Positions 48,106 to 60,055 of a DNA stretch of 64,000 nucleotides are shown here, in pieces. A model generated the notes under the pieces. The model did no database searches and was not told the origin of the DNA. It worked only from the letters and a program-made list of their open reading frames with translations. A program made the translations under genes and the position numbers. Each line of letters begins with the position of its first letter. Within the stretch, counting starts at the first letter, position 1. Source of the DNA: Benincasa hispida (lineage: Eukaryota > Streptophyta > Magnoliopsida > Cucurbitales > Cucurbitaceae); contig NC_052354.1 of assembly GCF_009727055.1 (NCBI RefSeq), positions 55,681,373 to 55,745,372 of the forward strand. The letters run 5' to 3'.

Positions 48106-49158
48106 GGTCTAAAATAGGTATCGTTAATTCTATCTTACCCAAAACAAATGAAATTTATAATATTCTAACTACAACTACAACTAACACGTAGTAAAAGTGG
48201 AGTAAGAGATCGATACCAAGAGAATCTCTATTAATTGGCCTAAAATAGACTACTTGAATTCCAAAATGCAAGAGATTAAACGGGGGTTGTTTGTTTTCAA
48301 GTACTAGAACTAACTAATGTTTTCAAGAACTAGAACTAACTAAGTGAAAAATCAAGAATTGATATAGAAAATTTATTAATGAGAGAAGTAAGAGAGATTA
48401 TGGATAAGATTCAATAGAAATGAAATTTTTGGGATTTTATGGAAACTAGGCAATTCTATCATTGACTTAACAAAGAATCATGCAGTTAGATTATTCAATA
48501 GTTCATTAAGAATAAATTCTTAATGCTCTAATTAGCTCATGTAACAATTAACCCTAATCTAGATCTTAATTGCTTCCTAAAGACATTTCACAATAATCCC
48601 TAAATTGCCTTAAACTCATGGTTTTCTTAACTATTCCAAACTTGAAATCAAAAGACTGGAAATTCAAGATTGATTGCATGAATGTTCTGAACTAATAAAT
48701 TCTTTAAAGAAAAGAGGAAAAGAAGTCCACATACTCTATCAAGACTACTATTTCTTGCAACTATAATTACAATTTTGTTATAGAACTATGTAATTTTTGT
48801 ATACAAAAATTGATTAATCTTGAGTCGTCATTACAATCTTAATCAATTTTATTCTAAATCTCAGCAAGAACATTCAAAAGAAAGTAATTACATGAAAGAA
48901 AAATCAAGGAAAAGTCTCAAGAAAATTTCAATCTACATAATTCCCCAAGAAAAAGGATTACCTACTCATGGATAATGAGATTTTTCAAGCAATCCATTGA
49001 TACTTGCATATTTGGTATAAGGATTGAGTACAAATTGATTGAATCTCTCAAAAAATTACAAGAATAACTCTGTGAGTTCGAAGTCTCTCTCTAAAAATTT
49101 AAGTTTTTCTTCTCTTCTCTACTTTGAAAAACTGAAACTATAAAATTTCTATCAACAG
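48106..49158 (-). mobile_element. 5' LTR of the gypsy element, 5' end missing
   Basis: Minus-strand LTR matching the 3' LTR remnant at 30660-31360. Its start is lost at 49158, where a different LTR begins. No gene is seen. Includes the phrase TGAGTAGGTAATCC near 48960. Confidence 0.75.
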
Positions 49159-49724
49159 TGTAACGACTCGAACCCCTAGGACTCAAGTTAGGCCATTACT
49201 AAACACATGCATGCATGAAACTTAAAACGACACCCTTTTATAGTGAAATAAATGCTAAATAAATAGGTTGAACTCAAGAGACATTCATTAAATTGATATA
49301 TTAAAAACAAACGATAGTATACCCATAAATCATAAATGATAATAAATATGTCTAAAAACAAATCTTAATAGTAAGTTTCAAACATCAAAACTGAAAGGTT
49401 AAAAACATGAAAAGAAATCTAAATATCATGAGTGGATGCATAAACTGGTCCTAGTGGCTTGATCACGGATTCCACTTGTCAATCGCCGGTGCATCTCTAC
49501 CTTTACCTAAAACAACAACATGAGAAAGGATGAGTATAAAAATACTCAGTAACACCACTACTTGGGTCAGGCTAGACATCTATGTCCTCTAGATGCCTAC
49601 CTCTGGTTGAAACATATAAACTTCTCTAGTCCTCATGGGACATATACATACATGAAAAATTGTTTTTTTTTATCCTATTGTAGTTAAGTATGCCCACTAC
49701 CTCTAGTGAGTATCGATCTCTTGA
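49159..49724 (+). mobile_element. Fragment of a chromovirus-like gypsy LTR
   Basis: Starts TGTAACGACTCGAACCCC and contains GAGTATAAAAATACTCAGTAA with a TATAAAAA box (49532-49552), both typical of Tekay/Del-type LTRs in plants (from memory). It is truncated at 49724 by an LTR-A fragment. Confidence 0.5.
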
Positions 49725-50695
49725 TGAAGAGCATCCATGAGCGCGTTCGGATCTTTTCGATTTCATCATGATCGAAATACAACATATACATTCTAACATA
49801 CAGTTATGCAAACAAACAGTAATTAACGACATGCTTTGAACAAAGGAAAGAGTTCTCACACAACTCTTCAAGCTTTGGAACTCAGACGCAGTGGAAAACC
49901 TCTACGCGAACTCTATCGTCCAGCAACTGCGTCGACTGCAGGAACACGAACAGTAGCAACACGAACTATCACGAAAAAGTGAACGCAACGGGGACAACAC
50001 GTCCAAAAAGCAGCCTTTGGTATTCTCGGAGTGAGAACCTAAAGTTTGGTCTTTGGTGAGTTTAGTAGAGGTAGGAGGAAGAATAAATCGTGTAGACAAT
50101 AAGCAAGTGGGAGAGAAACGGAAGCTATCATATAGCTAAATGCTTACCGTTTAGAAGAAGCTACATGATCGTGTAGGTTTTACAAAGTGACCGTTTAGTA
50201 AAAGGTGGACGATCGTTTAGCAAACACGGCATACAATGCGATCGTTTAAGAAGGCTAAGCAATCGTTTGGGCGCTGAGCGACTATCGTATAGGCTCTCGA
50301 CTATACGATCGTTTTCATTTCCATACTGATGCCATTTTTTCCGAACTCTTGTAAAATGAAACCAATTTTCATTTTATTCTTCGGTTACCATAACCGAAGG
50401 GGTTGCTCCCACTAACGCACGTCCGAGAGGATTTTTAGGCTAATTATCATATAATTAACCAATTTAATAATTAATAAATATAATCATATTATATTCTTAC
50501 TCTATAGTTTGATATCACATATCTACTATAGTAATTTCTCCTCCACATGTTATAAATCATATTTATATCCAAAATTCTCTAAAATAATGTATCTCATAAA
50601 TTTAGTCAATTATATCATATATAATAAACTAGTTCAATTATATCATATATAATCGAACTCCCTCTTGTCAATTTGAACATTTCAAATTAACCTAG
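49725..50695 (-). mobile_element. Family A LTR, minus strand, 3' half only
   Basis: From TGAAGAGCATCCATGAGCG (the LTR end on minus) at 49725 through ACGATCGT-rich text at 50150-50310 to TTTGAACATTTCAAATTAACC, where similarity stops. About 1 kb of the LTR start is missing. Confidence 0.75.
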
Positions 50696-50699
50696 GTTA

Positions 50700-51085
50700 T
50701 GCTAGTTGTCCACCTTTGTAGAGACTAGTTTAATCTAGATTAAGTAAGTAGTTGTGTGCTTAATTAGTTTATGAATTAAATTTGTAGAATTCAATGATAA
50801 AAATTGCAATGAACGTCTAACTTGGATTAGAAGCAAGATTGTTCTAAACTTGGTTACAACTATCATTTATCTTTTCATTTTTAGCATGTTTATTGTGTTA
50901 ATAAAAAAACCCCGTTTTATAGCTTTCATAGTTTAGCTTGGTTAAAGAAAAGATTAAATAACATTTTCCTATGGATTGACCTCTTACTTCCACTTTAACT
51001 ATGAGTTAGTTAGGTTGTTGTTCGAGATTTATAAATATTGTTTGTTTCGGATTAGGTAGAACTAACGACACCTACTTAGCTCCTA
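50700..51085 (+). mobile_element. Gypsy LTR end fragment, plus strand
   Basis: The end (GATTTATAAATATTGTTTG ... AGGTAGAACTAACGACACCTA) resembles, on the opposite strand, the 5' LTR end at 48110-48185. The phrase CCTATGGATTGACCTC is typical of the U5 part of such LTRs. It is diverged and partial. Confidence 0.45.
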
Positions 51086-51089
51086 GACA

Positions 51090-52126
51090 AATATCCTTTA
51101 GTGAGTCAACAAAGAGGCCTAGTAGACCTGTAAATCAGAAGCTCCAATGATATGAGATTAATTGGCAATACTTATTAACCAAGTTAATCAATATTCGTTA
51201 CCTGTAGGTACACTCCACTAAAGACCCACAGCTGCACTATTCTCATTATAGATATATTTTTCGTATCCACGGATATAAATCAATAACAGTAAGTTAGTCC
51301 TTCTTGAGTGTTCGTAACTCCAACTGGGCCAAAATACCACTTTACCCTTAGGTTACCTTTGACTTCTTAAGTACTAGTGCTTCTCTAATAAATAACTTGT
51401 TTATGGTCCAACTAATAAACAAAAACTCCTCTCGAGTCAATGAGAGGATAAGACCCTTTGTTCAAGTCCCGAAGCACTTAAGGGAACACTCATCTACTTA
51501 CTCTTAAGGCGAGAATGAGGGAATTCCATCTTGTATTAATATGTTCCTAGCCCCCCACTCGGTCTTGTCCCCAAAATGGTATGCATATTAGGTCGGTGAC
51601 TGACCACCATCACCAATAAAAATCAAAGGATCTCGTGAACAGAAGTTCATAATATATTCAAGACTAGAATAAGTTGCCTAGGTCATCCTATTGAAATAGG
51701 AACCTAATTAGTTAATGGTGTTACATCTAGTGGTTACTATTTCACGGTCCAATCTTATGCAAACTCACTGCACAGGATACCTCCACTTATACTGTCAACT
51801 ACATGAATGCTTGGATCATTGTGTTTGTATCAAATACAAAGTGTGTCGTATTCATAGTGTTACCAAGATAAGATACTCAACTTTATCCCTATACTATAGG
51901 CCCTTTAAGTTGTATCTTGAACAATGATCCCTGTATATCTCCACATACAGTTCAAGACTCATAAGACAACATGAGATATTAGTTTATTGGATTTAGGGTT
52001 ATTAAGACAAAATAGACAAACAACACAAACAATAACATTTATTAAATTAACATTTATAACTCTTTATTGATGATAGTCAATTAATAACATTTATTATCTA
52101 TGAGTTTTAGGACATAAAATCCAACA
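51090..52126 (-). mobile_element. Diverged family B LTR, minus strand, 5' part
   Basis: On minus it starts TGTTGGATTTTATGTCC at 52126 and follows the B LTR plan (poly-phrase ACACTATGAATACGAC, GTGGGTCTTTAGTGGAGTG) for about 1040 bases. It is cut on the left near 51090. Confidence 0.7.
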
Positions 52127-52745
52127 CATTTTCCTCTTCATCACATCTCCCTCTAGAATCATCCTCCCTCCCTCCCCTTCGAGTTCCAATTCTGTGCCCT
52201 ATTTTCCCACCGCTTTCATCCCAAAGCCTCCTTCATTAGTTGTGAACAATCATCCGATGAAAACTTGAGGCAAGGCATAGATCTTTTGTTCGAAAGTTTG
52301 GACGATGTCAAGTATCTCTGACCTATCTCTTCACGATCCCACTAACGTCAATGAGGCAATAAACTCTTCTCTGTGGCATCGCGCCATGGATGATGAAATT
52401 GGGGATCTCTGTCAAACACAGACTTGGTCACTTGTCTCTCTGTCTCCTCATTTTAATGTGGTAGGGTGCAAATGGGTTTGCTGATTGAAACGAAATGTTG
52501 GTGAGTCTGTCTAGCGTCATGAGGCACGTCTTGTTGCCAAAGGCTTTCATCAAAGCCTTGGTGCGGACTTCTTTGAAACGTTCAGTCCAGTTGTAAAGTC
52601 GGTCACTATTCACGTCGTGTTGTCATTTGTTGTCTCAAACAAATGGGTACTACGACAAGTTGACTTCAATGATGCCTTTCTGAATGGTACACTAAAAGAG
52701 GATGTCTATATGCATCAGCCACCTGGGCATGAAGTGAAGGAACAT
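52127..52745 (+). pseudogene. Copia reverse transcriptase fragment
   Basis: Plus-strand fragment: HPMKT.GKA near 52254, then DPTNVNEAINSSLWHRAMDDEI near 52335-52400, VVGCKWV at about 52459, [25 protein letters not shown] at 52520-52590, and [22 protein letters not shown] at 52660-52725. This is the N-terminal half of RT, with in-frame stops. It ends where a minus-strand LTR-A is inserted (AACAT just before). Confidence 0.85.
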
Positions 52746-54890
52746 TGAAGTTACGCAGCGGAAGGAGTTCGTCCCAATTTTACAATTTTCACAGAATAAA
52801 AAATTTACAGAACAGGAAATTTATTTTTTGCTTAATCAGGAAAAAAAAATATAGTATGCTATTTAAGGAGGAATTAGGTAGGGAAGAACTCAAACTTACC
52901 TTTGAGGCCAAAAGGTTTTCACGTAATTTCTTCTCTGGTCACGAATTCTCCGTCTGGAACTTGATCTCCAAAACTAAAATCCCAAATGGCCACCACCACA
53001 AATGAACCTCATGTATTCTCCTTAGGGGTGAGAATTCAAGAGTTGTGGGCTCTAAATTTTGGAAGAGGGAAAAGTTTTCTTCTTCGTGTTCTTAGGAATT
53101 ACCAGAAGGATCTCTCACAAACACCCTTTGTGAAGAAGATGAGGAAATCGTCAAAAACAAAACTTTTCCTCTCAAGTTTCACGATGGTTAGAGAGAAAAA
53201 TTAGGGAGGGAGTTAATTTCATAACTCCCTCAATTTAATTTAATTCAAAAATTAAATTATTTTTATATATACACACACACATACACATATACTAACTAAC
53301 TTACTATATCTATATATATCTATATGTTATGTCAAATATAACACATAAACTACAGTTTTTATTTTGTATCAAATACAATATAACCTATAATTTTATTCCT
53401 CTCACGTTTCACGATGGTTAGAGAGAAAAATTAGGGAGGGAGTTAACTTCATAACTCCCTCAATTTAATTTAATTCAAAAATTAAATTATTTATATATAT
53501 ACACACACACATACACATATACTAACTAACTTACTATATCTATATATATCTATATGTTATATCAAATATAACACATAAACTATAGTTTTTATATTGTATC
53601 AAATACAATATAACCTATAATTTTATTTCTCTCATTCATTCATGATATTTAATATAAATCACATTTATACTAAATTTAATTATTTGAATCTCATCCATAT
53701 AATTAATATTTTAATCATATTCAAATATTTATTTTCTCTCAACGTATCAAATATATTATATTAATTATATCACATATAATTGATTTAATTAATTATATAA
53801 TATATAATTAATTTCCTCAATTGATTTGAATAATTCAACTTAATCCAAAATTAATTTTAAAATTTTTTTGTTGAGCTACAAAGGGGACCTTATGGACCTG
53901 TAGATTGAAGCTCTAATTGTACTTGGATAATTAATTAAACTTTTTAATTCAATTACCCAACATCCATTAACTGACGGCCACTCCACTAAAGATCGAAAGC
54001 TACAGTCTTCGCACTACAGATATATTTTTGTGTCCATCGGATATAACCAATCAATAGTGCGATGACCCTTCACAAATTGCTCATAAGTACAGTTGGATCA
54101 AAATTACAGTTTTTCCCCTGTAGTTACATCTAACTCCTTAAGTACCACTGATCCTTCTAATGAACAATAAGTCATAGTCCAACTATGACCAAATCCCTCT
54201 CGGGTCAAGAAAGGGTGTGCCCACATTGTTCAAGCCCCGGAATCAGTCCTTAAAGGAGTAATTTATCTACTTACCCCAACATCAGGGAAGGAGTGAATTT
54301 GGTCTCATGTAGTTGTATTCCCTACTCCCTAATAAGACGAATCCCCAAAATGATAGGAATATTGAGTCGACAATCTGGCCACTATCATCCATGCAAATCA
54401 AATAATCGCCTTCATAGGCAGGAGTTCACAACACACTCAAGATTCAAGTCAACCTATGGTCATTCTTGTGAAATGTTAGTCTCTATTATTAATGTCGTTA
54501 TATAATGAGTCTAATCATTTCTTGATTCAGTCTTATACAAACTCTTTGTTTAGGATACCCCTGCTCACATGTCTCCACATGAATGATAAAAATTAGATCA
54601 TTTGTAGCACTTTATAACACTCGTGTCATCTACAAAGCGGGACGTATATGTAGTGTCACTAAGATAAAGTACCTAACCTTATCCATTTACTACAGATCGT
54701 TTAGGTTATCTTTCAAGATGATCCATTCATATGTCTCTATATACATGTTTAAATTACATAAAATAACTTAGGATCTTTGTTTATTGGATTGAGTGTATGC
54801 TCATAAAATAACAATTATTTTAACAATTTGTTTATATAGAGTTTACATGTTAAGAGAATACAAAAGAGATTTATGACACCAATCCCAATA
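52746..54890 (-). mobile_element. 3' LTR of family A on minus, with a tandem duplication
   Basis: On minus it runs from TATTGGGATTGGTGTC (TG mutated to TA) at 54890 to CGCTGCGTAACTTCA at 52746; 2145 bp including a 230-bp tandem duplication. A polypurine tract precedes it on minus (AACTGGGAG, about 54893-54901), so it is the 3' LTR of the element whose pol end lies at 54891-55590. Confidence 0.85.
53168..53627. repeat. Two tandem copies of a 230-bp LTR segment
   Basis: 53168-53397 and 53398-53627 are nearly identical (CACGATGGTTAGAGAG..., (AC)n-containing ATATACACACACACATACACA, ACTATATCTATATATATC). Only a few differences are seen, so the duplication is recent or an assembly effect. Other LTR-A copies have one unit. 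Confidence 0.9.
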
Positions 54891-55590
54891 ATCTCCCAGT
54901 TGTCCTAAAGCTTCAGAAGCCAAATGTATAAAACAAATAAAATACAAAATACAATAAGCTAGGGCATACACTATACCCTAGCAATATCTCCCACTTGGCC
55001 TAGAAAATATATTGGATATCTCGTAGACCTAGACTTTTTAGATGACCTTGAATACTTTAGCTGTGAGAGCCTTTGTAAATGGAACAACAACGTTGTGCTT
55101 CGAAGCAATTTTAATGATAATCACGTCACCTAGATGCACAATATCCCGAATAGTGTAATATTTCTACTTAATGTGTTTACCTCTTCAATGACTCCTAGGT
55201 TCCTTAGAATTTTCCACAGCACCATTATTATCACAATAAAGTGTAATGAGCAAAGACATATTTGGAACAACATCCAAATCATCGAGGAACTTCTTAAACC
55301 AAACAACCTTTTTAGTAGCTTCACAAGTAGCTACATATTCGACTTCGATAATGGAATCTGCAATGCATCCTTGCTTGATACTCTGTTAAACTATAGCCCA
55401 TCCATTTAGAGTAAAAACTAAATCTAATGTGGATTTTCGAAAATCCCAATCAGTCTAAAAATCAGAGTCTGTGTAACCTTAAAGATCAAATCTTTATCTC
55501 CATACACAAGCATATTGTCTCTCGTTCTCCGAAGATACTTAAAGATTGTTTTGATCACTGTCCAATGATCTAATCCTATATTGGATCGAT
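54891..55590 (-). pseudogene. Copia RNase H and 3' end, minus strand
   Basis: Belongs to the LTR at 52746-54890. On minus from 55590: GLDHWTVIKTIFKYLRRTRD (RT/RNase H linker), a SDS-like region near 55450, EVEYVATCEATKKVVWFKK at about 55290-55350 (RNase H motif with Glu), CDNNGAVENSKEPRSH near 55200-55250 and the tail PFTKALTAKVF near 55060. Several stops. It is cut at 55591 by a plus-strand family B LTR. Confidence 0.85.
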
Positions 55591-57424
55591 TGTTGAGTTT
55601 TATATCCAAAAACTTGTGGTATGTTGGAGTTTATTCTGAAAAAGCATTAAAGGTGTTATTGAATATATCTATTGCTTGAATAGAAATCCAATAAACCTAA
55701 AAGTCCTTTGACTATTGGATGAGTACTTGAACTTTATGTGGAGACATAAAGATGGATCATGTTCGAGTAAATAGTCAAAATGATCTATAGTACATGGATA
55801 AGGTTGGGTACCTTATTCTGGTAACACTATTGGATACAGCCTGCTATGTAGTTGTTACAAGGATTCGTAAAGTGCTACAAGCGAAGTGATCCTAATTCGT
55901 TCATGTTGGACATGAGGAGTGAGGGTGTCCTTGTGCAAAAGAGTTTGTAAAAGATCGGACCATAAAATGAGTCACTCTTACTTTATAATGTTGTTTACTA
56001 TTTAAGACTGACTATTTCAAAGCGATGACTTAGGTAACTTAACCTTAATTCTGAGCTAACTACGAACTCCTGTTTATTTGGGATTGCCCTTAAATTTGCA
56101 TAGGTAAGGGTTGGCTCAACAGCGCCGGCTCAATATGATTGCCATTTCAGGAATAAGACCGGATATATAGCTTGGGACATAGTGTGCAAGAGGGAATTCA
56201 CTCATACCCGCTTTAGGGATAGTAGAGAGGTCGTTCCCTTAAGTGCTGATTCAGGGGGCTTGAACAAGGGATTCTGCCCTCTCATTTGACATGAGAGGGA
56301 CTCAGTTTTATGATTGGATCACAAAAAAATTGTTCATTAGGGGATCCGTGGGACTTTAGAAACAAGAGGTAATTTCGGGGGTAAAACAGAGATTTGACCC
56401 AACCGTTATTACAAACAATCTGTGAAGGGTTAACTTACTAATCATGGTTATATTGAATGGATATAATATATCTACCTGTCTCTTATACACATCTAGATGT
56501 GTATAAGAGAGCTTTAGTGGAGTGACCCATTAGTTAACGAATGAGGGTTAGATTGGTCTAATGAGTTTAGCCGATTAATCTCCGATCTTTGGAGCCCATG
56601 ATATGTAGGTCCAAGAGGTCCCCCTACTAGCTCGAAAATGGATTAGTCCTAGAGTAGCATGATAAGTTAATTTGAAACGTTCAAATTAGAATCAAATGGA
56701 ATTCGAGAAAATATATTTAAATATGCTTTAAATATATGAAGATGAATATGAGTAAAAATGAATTTAATATTAGATATCAAATTAATTAGAATTATTTAAA
56801 TTTTTTAAATAATTATTTATTAATTTTATTAAAAAATTAATTTTTACATTTAATAAATTTTGATTTTAGAAATAAAATATGATTTTAAAATCAAAATTGT
56901 TTTTGGAAATTGAAAAATTACACAAAATTGAAAATGAGTTTTTTTTTTATCTTCAAGTAGCTTATAAGGAACCCACCTTTTCCTTTGGTTTACTCTAAGC
57001 ATGAGTTGCATCCCATGCAACACGTCTCTTTGCATGATAGTTTGCAATATATTGAAGAGATTGGAGTGAGGAAAGTGGAGAGGATGAACCGACTAAATTT
57101 TTGCTGAAAAATTCGGATGAAGAAGGTGTTCTTCAATGGGGTGGTTCAGTGAGCTTTCTCCATATTCCCTTTGATTCTAGCTTATTTTGAGTCCCAAAAC
57201 TCAATCTACAGTACCAAGAGGAAAGTAGAGAAGATCTTGTGGTGTTCTACACAAGGATTCAGAGGATTTTGCAGCTAGAAATGGAGATTCCGTTGGTTCG
57301 GCCAAGGTATGTTCATGAAACCTATTATACTCTATTTTTAACATGTTTCTTTTCAACCAAAATTAATGAATTAGAATGCTTATGAATCCTATTTCTTCCG
57401 TTGTGTGATGGTGTTGGTCCAACA
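55591..57424 (+). mobile_element. 5' LTR of the gag-only B element
   Basis: 1834 bp, TGTTGAGTTTTATATCC to GTTGGTCCAACA, followed by a PBS two bases later. It contains adapter sequence at 56476-56510 in place of about 23 bases present in the 9304 copy (..GTGATGGGAGTTCAACTATG..). Confidence 0.9.
56476..56510. other. Nextera mate-pair adapter, truncated (artefact)
   Basis: CTGTCTCTTATACACATCT followed by 16 bases of its reverse complement (the final CAG is missing). It interrupts the LTR between TATATCTAC and GCTTTAGTGG, where the sister LTR has a short plant sequence. It is library adapter left in the assembly. Confidence 0.96.
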
Positions 57425-57426
57425 AT

Positions 57427-57438
57427 TGGTATTAGAGC
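57427..57438 (+). other. Primer binding site of the B element
   Basis: TGGTATTAGAGC, one transition away from the iMet site TGGTATCAGAGC, two bases after the LTR end. Confidence 0.8.
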
Positions 57439-60055
57439 ATCTTATAAGCATTCAGTTTGGATTAATTCTGGTTTGGTGGGTGTTTTGTATGAAAATATGA
57501 AACTGCTATAGTGATATAGTTTTCTGAGTTTTGGCCTTTAATTTCTCTTTGATTTCCCATTTAAATTTATAATTGGCTCTTGCTTGATGAGCTGTAATGT
57601 CTTCCCAAGAGTCTATAATTTATTTGGAGTCATTAGAGTTGAAATTAAGCTATAATTCGAAGAGACAAACGAAGGGGCCGAGTTGCAGATTCCAGACGAT
57701 CAACCTCTGTTCATATCGTCGTTAAGCTTTAGTAGCTAAGCAATCATTTTTCATGCGTTAGACGATATGAAAGAAAAGCTAAATGATCGTGTAGCTTTTG
57801 GCGTTAATCGTTTAGGTGTTGTGCACTAGACGATCGTCTACCTCGGGAGCTAAACGATGAGTTGTTTTGCTATGCGATGGCATTACACGATCGTGTAGCT
57901 TCGCGTGGGAGCTAAGCGATGAGGTGAAGAGCTATGCGATGGCACTGAGCGATCACTTACACGATCGTTTACCTTTGATCGGGAGCTAAGCGATGTGGTG
58001 AAGAGCTATGCGATGGTGCTGAGTGATCGCTTATACGATCGTTTACCTTTTATTCATGAGCTAAGCGATGCGGCGAACAGCTATGCGATGGCGCTGAGTG
58101 ATTGCCTACACGATCGTTTACCTATGAGCGGCAGCTAAGCAATGCGTCGATTGCTATGCGATAGCACTAGGTGATCACTTACGTCGGGTGTGCGCTAAAT
58201 GATCAAGACGCGGTGCTAAACAATGGAGATATGCGATAGTGTTTGACACTAAGCGATTGTGTAGCATCCTCCGACACTAGACGATGACACTATACGATCG
58301 TGTAACTTTGTTAAACGATAGGCATTGGTTGCTAAATGATAAAGCCAAATGCATGACGATGGTCGTTAATGCTAAACGATCTAACTTAGCGAGATTTTGG
58401 GCAAGAGCAAGAGAAGCCGATTCGACCGGTTCTGTTGAGGTTTCATTCGGTTCAGCTTCAAATGGTTTGTGGTTGGTCTGGTTCAGTAAGTTTGGGTCCG
58501 GTTCAAGCGGTTTTGGAGCGGTTCGAGCGGTGTTGAAGCTGTTTTTGTAATAGTTAGGCTTTTGGTTGCTTGTTTTTTGCCAAAACTAAATCATATCAGT
58601 ACGTGTTTAATTATTTATGCATTGGATGTATGTTATAATTAAATAAATCTTGTATGTGCATACAGTATGCTATTTAGATTTAAAATCCCATCATAGGAAA
58701 CATGCAACATGCATTGAAAGTATGTTATAATTTATTATAATATATAGTATGCATGTTAGGTTAAAATAGGTCGTTAAACTTGTAAAACTAGGGTTACAAA
58801 CTCAATCAGTATAATCCTGTCAGGTTTGGGGTATTTAAGTTGACGGTCTTTTGAACACCTCTTACCTGGGAATTATGACCGAATAATTGAGCGTTGATAA
58901 CCAGTTTTATGATTATTCGTGAGCGATGTGAGGTAATAAAAGCATTTATCATCTAGACATCATAGGTTAAAGTCCATTTATAAGAGTTATAGATGGATAA
59001 ACGACATAGACTTAGGGTTGTTTTTGTTCAGCCAGAAAAGAACCTAAGTATGTAGTTATCTAAACATTAGAACTCTTTCAGTAGTAGTGAATAACTTCTA
59101 TATGATAGAGTTATTAGAAAACTTCAGCGGGAGATTAATAACGCGGTATGTTATTCTTAGCTCTCGCGTCCCTTAGAGTTCACAGTCTGGATTTAAGCGG
59201 TACTTCGTGGCACCGTGGAAGTGACCTGCCTACGGAGAGTATTTTTTAGCTTAAATTTAGACTTTGGTGAATAAGGGGAAGTTGTTCGAACAGAAATCAA
59301 ATGTATGATTTCAACTGCCACATCTCCACATAATTCACACCGTGAGATTCATATGACGCTTCGTGTCACCCTAGAAGTGACCTCCCTACAGAGAGCAAAT
59401 GTATGCGTCAATACCAAGGTGAACGGAGGAAGTAGTTCATAGTAAGTGGGTGAAGGAAATGTGTCAACATATCCTGCGGTCTCCTCCATTAGTTTGAACC
59501 ATCAGATTCCTATGTTGCGCCTGCTGGTTAGCTTTAAGCGGCCCTTTGCTAGTCGTTTAATGACAGCTATCCCTATGGAGGGTTGTAATATAGGATTCGG
59601 AACAACCCAGGCTTCAGTAAAATGAATAGGGTTTTATAGTTCCGTCTTGGGTATTGTTTTCCATTTCGGAGCGATACTCATACCATTCTATAAGATTTGA
59701 AAATGGCGGGTTTACACTTACAGAATTATTAAGTGTTAATACTGTATGACCAAAAGTGGTACCTAAATAACTAATGGAATATGAGTTATTTTGGAGGTAG
59801 TATTTAGTCAAGAATGTCTGGATGTAGTATCGTTGCAAAAGAATAATCTTGGGTAATTATTAAAATTGCTAAAACTTGATTTGATATTTAAATTTAAGAA
59901 TAACAAGTTCATTAATACAAGTGTTGGCATTAGATAAATTTATTGGGGGATAATTATGTGAATTAGAAATCAAATTTGAACATGATACTTGTGATAGACA
60001 ATTTGCGGTTTGTCTTAAACTGAGGACTGTTCTCCCACTTCTAGCTCTAACACAA
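57439..60055 (+). mobile_element. Long leader (2.6 kb) of the B element
   Basis: Non-coding leader between the PBS and gag. 57720-58400 is dense in ACGATCGT-type palindromes and tandem units. 59160-59880 resembles the leader of the copia element at 39030-39600 (GTAGTTCATAGTAAGTGGG; ATATCCTGCGGTCTCC). Small open frames such as 58284-58550 have no recognisable product and are not supported by the sister leader. Confidence 0.7.
57837..58180 (+). repeat. 74-bp tandem repeat with ACGATCGT palindromes
   Basis: GCTAAGCGATG starts units at 57911, 57985, 58060 and 58134 (spacing 74-75), with a degenerate unit before. Each unit holds GAAGAGCTATGCGATGG, then CTGAGTGATCGC and TACACGATCGTTTACC. Confidence 0.85.

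Larger units (their letters stand above)
30660..49158 (-). mobile_element. Degraded Ty3/gypsy (Athila/Tat-like) element hosting three nested insertions
   Basis: Read on minus: 5' LTR 49158-48106, tRNA-Asp-type PBS 48097-48080, gag from 47830, then non-coding 3' region with polypurine-like tracts at about 38150-38165 and 36949-36962, and 3' LTR remnant 36948-36604 plus 31566-30660. The two LTR remnants match each other (30660-31360 with 48470-49158, e.g. the phrase TTCCCCAAGAAAAAGGATTACC). Protease, RT and integrase are absent. Gag is split by a solo LTR-A (45221-47203), the centre by a copia element (about 39010-44623), and the 3' LTR by a non-autonomous element (31572-36598). Confidence 0.75.

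Noticed and set aside
58284..58550. 88-codon frame in the B leader
   Set aside because: No motif, it starts in palindrome repeats and is not seen in the related leader at 39010-39618.
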